Origin: Protula sp. h YS-2021
Taxonomy: Eukaryota; Annelida; Polychaeta; Sabellida; Serpulidae
Length of the DNA: 64,000 nucleotides
Reading direction: 5' to 3'
NCBI GenBank assembly: GCA_949752745.1
Contig: OX457029.1
Span: 8,781,511 to 8,845,510 of the forward strand
The notes beneath the pieces were generated by a model. It was given only the letters and a program-made list of their open reading frames with translations, ran no database searches and had not been told where the DNA came from. Each line of letters begins with the position of its first letter. Position 1 is the stretch's first letter. The translations under genes were made by a program, and so were the position numbers. Positions 1 to 12,545 of this stretch are shown here, in pieces.

Positions 1-73
1 AACCCTCACTAACCAGTATGCCAATGACAAAGCCACATAAAATGTGTTTGAGTCGCAATTTAAAACTGTAAGC

Positions 74-189
74 CGTTTGTATGTCAGGGACCGTGTGCAT
101 GTCAGGGACCGTGTATATGTCAGGGACCATTTGCATGTCAGGGAACGTGTGTATATCAGGGACCGTGTGTATGTCAGGGACCGTTTGCC
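74..189. repeat. 18-bp minisatellite, about 6.5 copies
   Basis: Tandem copies of an 18-bp unit built around TATGTCAGGGACCGTGT, with a few substitutions per copy. The period is a multiple of three, so one frame stays open and reads a V-R-D-R hexapeptide pattern. I regard that open frame as a by-product of the repeat, because no splice site or start context supports a gene. Confidence 0.9.
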
Positions 190-464
190 AGTGGCCCCAG
201 TTTTTACTTGGATGTTAGGTGTCCGGTTTTGACTTCTCCCTTTACGCGTTGACGACTTGCGAGCTGCATTGACCAACGCAACACCACTAACTACTGCCGA
301 ATTGTTGGTAGTTAATTATGCAAAATCGGCTATTTGTTGCCAAATGGTCACAACCGCCACACTCCCAGCCCCCCCCCTCCCTCCGGAAGCAATTTGGAAA
401 ATCCTAGATTCAGCTTTTACTATATTTAACAACAAAAACAAATAGATAAACAAACAAAACTTAC

Positions 465-645
465 TGTTCCCGTATGCCCTGCGTCCCATTTTTACCCGGT
501 AACTTTGATACATGCATGAATATCCTATGTGACCAGAATATCCCACGTGACCTGAATATCCCATGTGACCAGAATATCCCATGTGACTAGAATATCCGGA
601 TCCTTTTAACTGGTTATTTGAAGAACACGCATTAAAAATTGCCAT
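465..645 (-). CDS. Candidate exon with GYSGHM hexapeptide repeats
   Basis: Unrecognised. An open frame starts at an ATG at 645, carries about five Gly-Tyr-Ser-x-His-Met hexapeptides and reaches a consensus donor, GTAAGT, at 464-459 when read on the minus strand. Gly/Tyr/His repeats occur in some secreted matrix or adhesive proteins, but no signal peptide is visible and I found no partner exon on either side. The repeat alone would keep the frame open, so this may be chance. A transcript across 465 would be needed to accept it. Confidence 0.2.
519..600. repeat. 18-bp minisatellite, about 4.5 copies
   Basis: Tandem units of the form CCATGTGACCAGAATATC. The sequence is unrelated to the 18-bp array at 74-189, though the period is the same. 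On the minus strand it reads a G-Y-S-x-H-M hexapeptide repeat inside an open frame that ends at a good splice donor. Confidence 0.85.
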
Positions 646-3600
646 TATGTTGCCAATTCGTTTTATTTGTTAAATTTCAACTTATGCATAATGATAAAAT
701 TTCTGTCACTGACGCAACTATCCAAGCAAAATTCTTCACGAATAAAACATCGCCAAGTTGCTGAATGAAATAAACTGTCGAAGATCTTCCTCCAATGTAC
801 TGTCTTATTCTGTATATTCCACGTGTGGACACAGAAACTGCGTAGTAGGTCAAAATATCGGAGCCACCTATGCGTGCGAGTTCGCTGAGACTTCCGGTTT
901 CGTAAAAGAGAACAGAGCAACCTCTTTTTCGTCAAGTGCGTAATCACACAATATATTCGCTATTATCATCAGGTTCTAATCTCCAAAACAGGACAATAGC
1001 GTCCCACATAGGGTTTCTGTACTAGGTCTTGGGATGGAATTTCAAAGCGAATGAAAAAAAAAAGATAAATATGATTTTTTTCTGTTTTATCTCTCGTGCT
1101 TCTGTGCTTCGTACACTACCGAGCTGTGATTTGTTATTTGTTGAAATTCAGCATGTTCAAATTTAAAGGCAAATAATTTTAATGATATAATTTTGGAAAT
1201 ATTCATTTTAAGTCTGCAGCAATACTTCCGCAACGAAGGGGAGAACGATTTGATAAGCTCAAAGGCCGATCTAGCCGGAGGTGGGGTGTACAGTGCTGCT
1301 CCCCCTCCCCCCTCCCCCATCTATTGACCAATTTGAAAGAGAATCTTTCGCGGAAATATGCTCCACCGCTTTAAGGCCACTTCCCCCTCCCCACTCTTCT
1401 ACCCCTCTCATCGCGAAAACTGGATCCATGCAGATAGCTTTCCAGAGGATAAGTAGCCTGAGACTCATTTTACAGATCCACATTTGATATAAATGATCAG
1501 AAATTTTTATTTATTTTCGTGTGTCATGAGATGCAGATGAAATGGGTTCATTTATTGTGTGACTCTAAGATAAGTCTTATCTGAAGGAAGTCTGAATAAA
1601 CCGATAAAAAAAAGAGACCACTAACGATTTCTCATTATTTCACTCCATTGTTATATGAGTAAGCTTGATTTGGGTGGGGCTTTTAAGATATCCTATTTAC
1701 AACAGGACAGCCAACAAAAATATTTCAATAAACACATGGTAGTTGCTGAAATAATAATTAAAAACAAAACCAGCAAACATTTACAAGAAGTGATGAGTTA
1801 TAAATATCGAAATAACGACAGTAAAATTTGAACTAAATCTGTATATAAATCAACAGGTAACTTTGGTTGGCATTGAGATAAACTTGATTCCAATTGGTTA
1901 ATAAATTATGTTAGGTTTCATTTTTAACCTACAATCCAATCGCTTCGTCTTACTACAAAAAGAGACGGAGAGAGAGAGAGCGAGAAAAAATATGAAAACT
2001 TGTTTACAAGCTGACTTGAACAAGTTTCATCATTGTCCCTTTTGACAACTTGAAAAACATGAGTGTCAAGTCTTTGTAATTAGAAGTGTGATTTGGAAAA
2101 TTTCCAAATTTGGTTTCAATACACTATCATAAATGGCAGGTTTTTGCCCCCAAAGAATAGAATGAAAAAGTTTGAGAGTCTCGACTCAAATTACTGGTGC
2201 TTATTCTCGGTTTTCAATTATATAAAATAAAATAACAAGATTTCGTGACAAGCGCTTTTTTTCTTTCGCAATTCACACAACTTTTCATTCATAAATATGT
2301 AAATGAGCCACGTGACTTGTAACTGGGAGATTACGTCAATCAAACCAAATTCAAGTTTATGTTCTTTAACAACTTTCTTTCTTTTGAACTTGTTTTTCTA
2401 TATTTCAGGGAAAACAAATTTTAGAAGCAGTGGTGTAATTTTCTTCAATGGCTAGAGGAAATATAATTAACATGTTACAACAACTGTATTTGGCCATGCG
2501 ATGTACGACGATGGGTCTTTCATTCATAAAATGCTGCGTTGTTGCCCCTAAAGTTTGCATATGAGCGGCTCGGTCATTTAAAGAGGGCACTTATAAAATA
2601 ATATAATGTAGAGGATATCCACTTGACTTCATTCTAACCTTCTTTCGTGTCATATTAAGCCTATTTCTCATTGCTTATTCTATAATAAATAAAAACATAA
2701 GTTTTTTGTGTTTTTCCAACACCACCCCGTCCCTTTTTAAGCCCCAGCAAAAGGACACTTCTACTCTTTTTGAGTAGTTCTTCACAGATTTGCATACAAT
2801 CAGGAGTGGAAATATGAACAGTTCGGACTATTTTATTGAAGTGTTTTCCCTAGTTTGGAGGCAGCCTCTTTCTGGCTTGTCATTGCCATATCTCCACAAA
2901 GGAAGGTCAAGCAGTGTCATCTTAACAGCACATGTATGAAGCTATAACTATTGTACAAATTTTCATTCAACAATACTCTTGTCTTGAAAGATTTAATATA
3001 TTTCACACTAAAGGACAATGCTTTTGACACTACAGTGAGTTTATTGTACTGTTTTACACGATGCAAGGCGTTGCCGAGGCCCAACGTCAACAGAAACCAA
3101 GTGGTTCAGATATCCACTTGACTTTTCCGGAAACACCAGTAGAGTTGGCCGTACCCCAGTGCTGGTCAGACAAAGAAAACACCACACTGATTCTAATCGA
3201 TTATTTGGTGATTATTTATTTATTTATTTTTTATTAGGACAGCATAGCGTCTATGAAAGGCATGCATATGCTCATCTTTGATTAGTGCTGAAGCTTAATT
3301 TTAAAAACTGTATTTTAACAGTTAATTCTGAATTTTACCAACGGATGAGGAGTGTGGGTTCATTTCATTAGGTGGGTGATTTTCACTTAGTCCAGGAGCT
3401 GGTCAAATCCAGCGGGTTGGGGTGTCAGAGCCTTAGACACTGATCCCGAATGGAAATCAGGGGACCTCAGGTCACCGCCTCCCCCTTCCCACACCCAGAC
3501 GCTAATTTCCCGCCCTGGCAGTCTGTGCAACTGGCCGGGTATGGGAAAGCCGGGGGGGGGGGGTGGGGATGTGGGGTGCGAAAGAGAAGCAACTTTGTTT

Positions 3601-5480
3601 GCCTCAGCCGCCCTTCGATACACGTCTGTTGACCCGCGAGCCGCCTGATCTGATTCAGTTTACAACTTGATGAGCATTCAATTTTAAACCTCAAGTTACA
3701 CATAATATGTCAATTTCGCTCGTCACCCATGTTGAAAACTTCCTAGTAATTTTCTTAGTACTGCTTTGTTACATTATTATTTGATGAAATGATGCAATGG
3801 AAATTTTGAGATTTCCAGGAGTTGAACATGACTACCCCATCCGCACACCCCCTCCAAAGAAAGACTGGTTTTGGCGCTGTTTACCTGGAGACATAAGAAG
3901 TGAGAAGCACGCGTTCATGACCTAAGGACAAGAACACCTGATCGATTTTGTACAATCCAGTTATTTGGATTAAAAAAGATTGGAAAATTGGGATTAAAAT
4001 CAAATCAAAAGAACGGGATATCTGGATTAATTTGGCTTTGGACCTGACTAGCAAGGTGTTTAATTTAAACAGTATGGTAGACTGGATTTGAAAAGAGCCA
4101 CTTGTGACCAAGTGAAATAAAAACACATGGGCTGACTTCCATGGGTGGTAGTCAAATTTCCTCAATGAAGCTTCCATTTCGCAAAGAGATGTGTACAAAC
4201 AGCATGTTATTTTTGTAGTAGTACTTCACACGTGTGCGGGTGTTTTTCCCTGGAGGGGTAGCAGCACGACGGCGGTCTACACGCGACGTGGGTTCACTAC
4301 AAGCTCGGCGCCTTCATACATCTGTTATACCATCCCCAACATTACCACCACACAGATGAAAAGGCAACATGATGTTATTCTAGGAAGTTTACTTCGAAGC
4401 ATTCAATAACTCTGAATATCTATTTTTAGTTCAATGACTTATTTGTTATATAACCAGTCCACACACACAGGGGTAGATCCAAAGATTCTAAAATGACTGG
4501 ATAATATTCAAAAGATATACAAACGCAAAATATATGGCACAGGAGTACTTCCCCCCTCCCCCCTCCCCCGCCTCGAAACGCCAGCCTGCAGTGTTTGCCT
4601 TATTTTAAGTCAAAATCAGTAGGTTTGGTTAAAACGCGTGGAAGTTTTGACAGTGATATGGTACCACGTTTTACCATTGAAGTTAACATGGTAATGAAGG
4701 GCTGTAGTTTGTGATATATGTGGTTCTGTGGTTTATCTAACCGCCCACGTAACACGGCGGGGGTGAAAACCTTGCACGCTTATTTCACCCATGTTTCCGG
4801 AATATTAACACTTTCAGACTCACATCTCACAAATCAAAGATAAACTTCGAACAAAGCACAAGAGCGCTTAGCTGAATTAGGCTTTATCTGAATACAAAGA
4901 TATCTTATACAAGTTGCTATTTGAATGACGTACGGGGGGGGGCTGGCAAAAACTCATAACGGGAAAGTGAAAGTTCATAAACAATCCCCTCTGTTGTTAG
5001 CCTGATCTCTTCGCGTTGTCACATCAGTTTGGTATGAAAGATCCAGAAGGGAGGGGGGAGGGGGAGGGGAATTTGGTATCATATGTGTCACCATGCGAAT
5101 AAAAAAAGAACACTGAGAAAAGGGGGTGATTTTGAGGCCAGGCGCGGTCCGCGCGGAGTTCAAATTTCATTTTAAAAGTCATGGACGCGCATGATAACCA
5201 TTTGCAACATGAGTGCATCCCCCACCCTCACCCTAATCCGCCGGGATTCAAGAGAATTGTGATCGATAATGACAGCTGCCAACGGAATCAGCTGGGGAAT
5301 TTTCATCATCATGTTCATGTTCTAATGCGCAGTCAATGTTGAGACATAAAAGTAAACATGCAAAATAGCGGTTTTAATATCCTTTTTTTACATATTTACA
5401 GACACGTACAACATGATTGTAAATTATGATAAGACGTGCAATGGAATAGGCATGTATTTAAAAACAACCATTTATTTCTA
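646..5480. other. No gene recognised; anonymous intergenic DNA
   Basis: Short frames only, none resembling a known domain. The stretch contains polypyrimidine or C-rich patches (1298-1320, 1380-1410, 4551-4570), a short AG run near 1966-1982 and a G run at 3552-3572. The C/G-rich patches create proline- or glycine-rich frames that are not genes. Confidence 0.6.
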
Positions 5481-5599
5481 ACATCTGTGTGTCATGTTTA
5501 AGGATATCTGTCCCGAGGAGCCTGTTTTTTGGATCACTTTAGAGAGCTTGCAAATATATAATATACGAATCAGATTTAAAACACATATTACGCATATAA

Positions 5600-5658
5600 C
5601 ACACACACACACTCACACATACACACACAGGTATATAGATATATATATATATACACAC

Positions 5659-5720
<62 letters not shown>
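5600..5720. repeat. AC dinucleotide run followed by a (TA)n microsatellite
   Basis: An AC/CA-rich stretch passes into a long alternating TA tract from about 5637 to 5720, broken once by a short ACAC block. It produces Tyr-Ile dipeptide frames on both strands, which are not coding. Confidence 0.95.
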
Positions 5721-5723
<3 letters not shown>

Positions 5724-6110
5724 AAGGAGCAGTCGCACGAGCAGGGCATCTTCCAGGACCAGGCGCTCCTTACAGAATTCTCTATAGAGTACGTACGCTG
5801 AACTTTCGGAGTTTTGACCAACCCTCCACCCCACCCCTTCTAATACTCCCCTATAGATATATAACTTTTGACAACACCCATTGACTACAACATCAGAGTC
5901 CGTACATCCCACCTTCCCCACCAACCCCCAGCCCCCGTGAGTACATACTTTATGGAAGACTCCCTATGTTATAAAAAAAGACTTACCGTTTGAAGGCGAA
6001 TCTTCTGTGAGATCTCCGAGTGATGGGACGCGCTGCAGCGCTGGAGGACGAGGATTCGGTACAACGCCGTCTTCTTCTACGCTGTTGAAGCGCACCAGTG
6101 TACATGGCTG

Positions 6111-6111
<1 letters not shown>

Positions 6112-6191
<80 letters not shown>

Positions 6192-6259
6192 CTATCATCA
6201 TCATCATCATCACTATTACTATAACCATTATCATCACCATCATCACCATACCATCATTG

Positions 6260-6313
<54 letters not shown>

Positions 6314-6490
6314 CCACCACCACTATTACTATAACCATTATCATCACCATCATCACCATACCATCATTGTCATCATCATCATCATCATCATTATCATGAT
6401 CATCATCATTGTCATTATCATCACCATACCATCATTGTCATCATCATCATCATCATCATCATCACCATCACCATTATCATCATTATTATT
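6112..6490. repeat. (ATC)n microsatellite with a 121-bp higher-order repeat
   Basis: Long ATC/CAT runs alternate with a fixed block beginning CACTATTACTATAACCATTA, seen at about 6210 and again at about 6331. A third, partial copy follows near 6420. The array has therefore expanded both as a trinucleotide and as a unit of about 121 bp. Poly-Ile, poly-Met and poly-Ser frames across it are artefacts. Confidence 0.95.
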
Positions 6491-7049
6491 ATAACTACTT
6501 CAAACACTAAATCAAAGATATGAAAGGACATAACTACATGACCTGCGAGAAACATAAAATAAAAGTTGTTTCCGAAATGAAGTATTATAGAGGAAAGTCT
6601 TCCTTTAAGCTGATTTGTAAACAAAGCAAGGCGTCGGTTCATCGCCAGTCGATAATTTGAAGAAGTTTCATTAACGAAATTTTAATCCATTATTTTTTAT
6701 TAGGGCATAAAAAAGCAAGGTGGTTGTTATTGATGTTACCAGATTGCAGTTTCAAGCTCCCTGGGTAGACCACGACCTGGGCTGACTATTTATTTTTTCC
6801 TGAACAAATTCGACTTGGTTTCATCCCCAATGATTTTGTAGAAATATACCACAAAATCACATTACAGTGGGAAAACAATGTCAAGGATTGTTTGATTGTT
6901 TATTGATTATTTTGTTAAGACCATTCAGTTAAAACAACTTCTTTGTTCAGTTAATTTTCAGCATTCTTAGGTGAAGGGGTTTGGCAGAATATTATTCTGT
7001 CTGCTAAAGGTTTGCGTTTTCAAGTAACCCCAGACGTCTTAACTTACTA

Positions 7050-7669
7050 CCCAGCAAACAACCGACGTCTTTTTTGGTTGAAAAAAGGTTGGATTTTGGT
7101 CGCTTCACAACCATATTCTGAATAAAAAAAGGTTGTAAAATGGTTAGAATTACGTCGCGACCTATTTCCCCAAAACCCGACTTTATTCCGACGTGTAGGA
7201 AACGTCGGTTTTCTGACGTCATTCCGACGTTGCAAAAACGACCAAAAAGCGATGAACATTTATTGTCACTCACCGGAAAAGGAAGCCATTTTGAAAAAGA
7301 GGATGAAAAAAACGTAATTTTTACATGAAAATTTTAGAATTTTGATGGTGCGTCGGTATTTTTCTTCCTAGATTGTAAAAACTTACATGGAAAATGCTCG
7401 CGTAGGTATTTCACAACAGCAGTTGAATGATTAATTATCTGTTAATTTTAAAACTCTAGACAATTTTGCAAAACATGTCTGAGACTGATCCTTTCAAGGT
7501 GGTAAACCCGATGTCAGTTTCAGGTCGGAACCCGACGTCATTCTGACGTTGAAAATCCGACGTCGGTTCCATTTCATATACAACCAAAACCGGCATGTCA
7601 GTCCGACGTCGGAAACGTCGGGTCACGACGCCGACCCGACGTCATTCTGACGTCTTAATGTTTGCTGGG
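7050..7669. mobile_element. Nonautonomous element with CCCAGCAAACA termini, GACGTC-rich
   Basis: The segment starts with CCCAGCAAACA and ends with the exact reverse complement TGTTTGCTGGG. Just inside, both ends are packed with GACGTC and CCGACGT motifs, at 7060-7230 on the left and 7500-7655 on the right. The middle (about 7320-7480) is unrelated AT-rich DNA. No open frame codes for a transposase, so it looks like a MITE-type element. I see no convincing target-site duplication, so the superfamily stays open. Confidence 0.65.
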
Positions 7670-7675
7670 AAATGC

Positions 7676-7912
7676 TAGACGTAATAACACCAGGCGTATT
7701 AATGCCAGGCATATTAACGCCAGACTTATTAACGCCAGGCATATCAACGCCAGACGTATTAACGCCAGGCATATTAACGCTAGACCCATTAACGTATTAA
7801 CGCCAGACCTATTAACGCATTAACGCCACACCTATTAACGTATTAACACCGGGCGTATTAACGCCAGACCTATTAACGCCAGACATATTAACGTATTAAC
7901 ACCAGATGTGTA
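7676..7912. repeat. 17-bp minisatellite (TATTAACGCCAGAC-type)
   Basis: About fourteen degenerate copies of a unit of about 17 bp that alternates ATTAACGCCAGAC with GTA/CTA/CAT spacers. Some copies are shortened to ATTAACGTATTAACGCC. It starts seven bases after the CCCAGCAAACA-bounded element ends. Confidence 0.85.
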
Positions 7913-10900
7913 AACAACAACGCAGTTACAAGAAGACATGCATTTATTCGTTTGAACACTTGTTTCTCAAGTTAATTTCGGCTTTTGATTAGGTCCGGGT
8001 GGTGGCAATACATTAACATAGACACACCATAAAACACACTCTTTTTTCATCTTTCAGGCAAAATCTGCCACAAATTCCAAACGGATTGTAACAGATACCA
8101 CTTTATTATTTATCTGTGTGTTTAAATCTAATAAAAATGTAACATAATAATTTTTACAACTTCGTGCAGGAAACTCCTGTAACGTCCTTCCATCTATCGT
8201 CTGATTGTGCCACCCCCTTCCCCTATCCCTGTCCGGAAGAAAGTAATAAAAACATATGGTAACGTCAAATAACCAAGCACGACAAGGGTAATGCCATGCG
8301 ATTTTTAGATGTGATAACTAATCAATAATATAAATATTACAAGAAATTTAATCATTCGTATAAAATTGATATGAAAATATCAAAGACATGGGGACTGTTT
8401 CTGTCTCACCTTTTTCTTGACTTCTAGTTCTGGCTCTTGCTTTATTTTTACAAAAGTGTAATCGAACGTAATGTTCTTCATTGTTCACAATTTGCCGTCT
8501 AGTTAATGCCTGTGTAACCACAATAACGTGAAGAAGCAAGCGTTTTATGTATTTATCTATCTCTTCTGTGTTCACTGTTACGTCAAATTTGCCTCTATTT
8601 TCACGAGCTATTTCAAGTTGCTTTGATATTTATACAGATATTTTGAATTTGTGTTACGAGTGGCGAATATAACGCCGAGTATAACACACACATTGATTTC
8701 TTGTGGTGAAGCGTAGAACTGTATTCAAACAACGCACTATTTTTTGACGTCGGCATTAAATGTTGCATATACGATAGTGTTTACGTTGACGTTTGTGATA
8801 AGAACTCTTATCTTTGTTTTAGTGAAGGTCTGAGCATTCTCACGCTTAATGCAGGCTCCTCTTGACGCCCTAATAAACATTTAAGTTTATTACAAACATC
8901 TTATGGCAGACAATTAAAAACTGCATAAGCTATCCTCATCCAAGGTGACTTGAATTTTCTGAAGTCTTTGTTTAGAAGCACAAAAAAGCTCGGCCACATG
9001 AATATGATATAAATATGTTGCATTATCCACAATCAGTCATATACACTTCATTTCATATTTTCACTTGATAAAGAAGCAGTGAGATTGAAGCTTATAAGGC
9101 CAAAATGAAATGTGACCTATTTCGTGTTTAGCGACTTTCACCAAGCATTTGACTTCACTGAATGTGCCGAGCAGTTTTGCGGCTTATTTATGCTGTTCTT
9201 AAACTTCCAACACGTGTCCTATGCGTTTTCGATTGGAAGTGTTAAGACTGCAATCTTATTTGTAAACAAATGCAAACAAACATACATGCGTTGGAAATCT
9301 GTAAAGAGCAGGGATAACGCATTTACGGAGCCCTTTGGGGGATTTGTCTTGTCTTTGATGTAGATGGACCGTGTTTAAAGTGCTGATAATGTGAACTTAG
9401 CACAAGTGCTTTTTACACTGTCGTGTGCAAGCATACAGCTAAGAGATAGAAGCCCACTTGAGGCATCTGCTGGGATTGAAGTACCATGTGTAAACTGGTT
9501 TAATTCTGGTTCTGGAGTACGAAATGCAGCAGCCCAACAAAAAGGGTCGCGTTCGATAGCGGCACATTCAACCTCCATTCATCATATGCATATGGGATGA
9601 CATACCACTAAATTCATCCCACAACATCCGAAAATAACGAAAGCTGTTTTTTTTGTCTATTATCTTTTTATTCAATTTTAGTTTTTACATTCATTCCTTT
9701 ATTATAGACACCAATAAATGACTTTTGATTTAAGAAATGTAAGTAGTAACACCACAAAATAAAAACCTAAAAATTCATTTTTTGATGTCAGAAAATACTT
9801 ACTTATGTTAAGAAATGGGCAGTTTTTCGGTTTGGTTTTGAGCGTTTTGGCATCACCCTTTGGAATCAGCAATCTCAAATTCTCCAACCGAACTGTTATA
9901 CGAATCTCTGCGAAAATTCCCATCTCCCATCGCCCCCCCCCCCCGCCCCCTGAAAAAACCCTTCCTGTTACACAAATATTCAATTGAAACAAGTTAAATT
10001 GTGATTATAATGGCTTTATTGGTGTTGATTGACAATGGGAGTGTTTTCAAGAAGAAGCAGTGGAAACGACCAAAATTTTGGTGAATTCTGCTGTCGTCTT
10101 CACATTTTCAATCCTAACTAGGGAAGGAGAAAGCGAGTTATTTCTACCGCCAGGGTTGAACTGCCTATTTGTATTAATTATGTTTAAATATCCACGCCAG
10201 TGCCGACATTATTCTCCTTTTTTTATCTAATATTTTGTTGCCACAAGCTATGTCATTTGACAAGTGAATGCTTGTCTAATATTGGATGACGTGGTGGCTG
10301 AATTCGATAAACCTGGTGGGTCTACGCAATTGCAGAAAACCACACCCCGAGTTTACAAAGGATTTTGAGAGTTGATGAAAAAGGGGGGTGCTTTCAGTTT
10401 AAGAAAAGCTGTTTGCTGTGGTGTTTATCTCAAGATCTTGTCTAATATTGACATAAGACATGAACTAATGCTTGATTTTGACAGATTCTTGAATGCCACC
10501 CCTCTCGTCTCAAGTCTGCGTGTTGCTAAGTTATATTTTTAGCGCACCACCTCAGGGTGTTTCTAATTTGGTGCTTTTCAAACTATAATATGCAAATCTC
10601 AATTGAGCTCATCATAGAGTTCAAGGAGAAAATGGTTTAGAATATGCTTTGTTTCTCTTCAAGAACTTTTTAATATTAATTTAGAAAATTAAGTTTTATC
10701 TCTTATTCAGGCAGTGTTGTATAAACAACTGCGGACGCGTCCTCTTCTAAAGCTTCTTAGAAATTGTTTACACCGTAAGAACGTGTCTACGGAGAACTAA
10801 CCACAACTTCTACGTCGTAACCGGACATTTTCTAACACAGAGGTTCTAAACATTACTGTTCCTAACCCCACTTGTTATTGTTTTTATTATTATTATTCAC

Positions 10901-11755
10901 ACGTGACAAGTTGGGGACTTGGCAAGAATATATAAAGCGGAGCCAATGTTTCAGACTTTTTATCCATTTACTGGTCCGCCATTTTGTTTATTACTACTCC
11001 TCTGACCAAACTGGCCTTGGAACCACCATATTTCTCATATATGTAGAGTTTGATGTGCCTTTGTTTTCATTTTAATGATAAAAACGTGAAGCAAAAAAAA
11101 AAAAAAAAAAAAAACTGATTTATCACCGAAAGCAACGCGACAGGGCTGCAGCAGCATTTGCACAAGAATCTCGTATTTGTCAACAGCCACACAACATTGT
11201 TGAAATAAAGTGTTCTTTATTTGGACACCCTAATGCGCTGAGCATAGTGACATGCTTATGTTGGTTTTATAAGAACGACGTCTGGATGCAAAATCATCTT
11301 CAGTTACGACAATTCTTGGTGAGGATCAGAGGAGGGAAGGTGGGGAGGGGGGGGGGAGGGGGGGGGGGAGGGGGTATGGGATAGGAATGCCGTTTCATAG
11401 AGTAAGTAGCAAAGCTGTTTTTGTTTTTTTTTCTAGAAAAATTTCCAGCTGGCACAAAGTTTCTCATAAAGGTTTCGGAATCTGAAAAAAATTACTTTTG
11501 TGCAAAGGAAAAACAAACCAAAATCACGCTGAAAGTGATTTTAAAAATATCATTTTAAATTAAATTATTATTATTATTATTATTATTATTATTTGCAACA
11601 GAAAATGCAGCACTTCAATTTTAATTTTATGCACAACTTGCTACTCAAAAAATATTTTTTTTAAAAGCAAAAGCTTATTTTGCAAAGGCAATCAGCATCA
11701 TGTTAACCAACTGCCAGCTCTGGTGACGGCCCAGTTTGCCTTCTAACCAATACGT
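7913..11755. other. No gene recognised; anonymous intergenic DNA
   Basis: Only short frames without recognisable domains. Contents worth noting: a C run at 9932-9942, an A run of about 22 at 11093-11114, a very G-rich tract at 11338-11376 and a (TTA)n run at about 11562-11593. The A run has no coding relic just upstream to mark it as a retrotransposon tail. Confidence 0.55.
11338..11376 (+). other. G-rich tract, G-quadruplex-prone
   Basis: Several runs of four to ten G separated by single A residues on the plus strand, which easily meets the four-tract G-quadruplex pattern. No gene is adjacent, so no regulatory role is claimed. Confidence 0.6.
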
Positions 11756-11763
11756 CTACGATA

Positions 11764-12545
11764 GGTATCCAGACAACTCGCATCTGGACATCTCGCATCT
11801 GGACATCTCGCATCCAAATGAAAAAGTGGACATCTCGTCTTCGTGATTTTGGTCTGCTTTTAAGGGGGAACTTTAACACTGTGTTTGGGAAACTTCATAC
11901 AGAAAATAAATTACAGGGGTTTCCAAAACGTAAGTTATTTGAGTAAAAATAAATAAGCGAGATTTTGTGCTTGACGATATTAACAGGGGTTTCCAAAACG
12001 TAAGTTATTAAAGTAAATCAACTGAAAAAACTCAGTTCAGTTTACGGAGTAATTCAAGAGTTAGACTTACATTTGTACTCAGTGAATGCCATAGTGAGTA
12101 GTTGAACGTTCGGTGCAGCGCGAATCCACATATGCTAATCCCTCGAAAGAGGCGCTTAAAAGCATGAGGGATTTAATGAACGTGTGGCGGACCAGTATTA
12201 AGAATGAATCCACATTAACTAATCGCACTGATCTATTCAATTTTTAAAAAATTATCTTTGATGCAAGGTTTGGAAGGGAAACGTGCACAGGTTCGAAAAT
12301 GCGGAGGGTAAGATGTAGTCACGAATCCACATCCCTTAAGGTAGGGTATGTCAAAATACACCAAAATAAAATGATTACCACCTACCCCCCCCCCCCCACC
12401 GACAAAACACAATGATAAATCAAGCAAAAAAATCATGGATGCGAGATGTCCACTTTTTCATTTGGATGCGAAATGTCCAGATGCGAGTTGTGGGATGCGA
12501 AATGTCCAGATGCGAGATGTCCAGATGCGAGATGTCCCGGATTCC
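11764..12545. mobile_element. 782-bp MITE with 7-bp target duplication TACGATA
   Basis: TACGATA occurs immediately before (11757-11763) and immediately after (12546-12552) a segment whose ends are inverted repeats of each other. The left end starts GGTATCCAGAC and the right end, reverse-complemented, starts GGAATCCGGGAC. Inside each terminus are inverted arrays of the 15-mer GCATCTGGACATCTC, two to four copies per side, followed by CCAAATGAAAAAGTGGACATC in both arms. The interior has no transposase frame. A 7-8 bp duplication with subterminal repeats would suit an hAT-like or P-like family, but I cannot assign one. Confidence 0.8.
11915..12020 (+). repeat. Direct repeat of about 35 bp inside the MITE
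   Basis: The block ACAGGGGTTTCCAAAACGTA followed by AGTTATT occurs twice in the same orientation, near 11914 and near 11983, about 70 bp apart, with AAGTAAA-like sequence after each. Confidence 0.7.

Noticed and set aside
3387..3703. Pro/Gly-rich frames on both strands
   Set aside because: Caused by a G/C homopolymer and C-rich patches; overlapping frames on opposite strands with no splice or domain evidence.
5494..5821. Open frames with Tyr-Ile or Ile-Tyr repeats on both strands
   Set aside because: They come from the alternating TA tract, which stays open in several frames; no start context or domain supports them.
5983..6642. Poly-Met, poly-Ile and poly-Ser frames
   Set aside because: Trinucleotide ATC runs read as homopolymers in every frame; this is a microsatellite, not a coding sequence.
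7676..7912. CRISPR-like array
   Set aside because: The unit is a contiguous 17-bp tandem repeat without unique spacers, in eukaryotic DNA; it is a minisatellite.
11093..11114. A-run as a retrotransposon poly(A) tail
   Set aside because: No retrotransposon relic just upstream and no target duplication around it.
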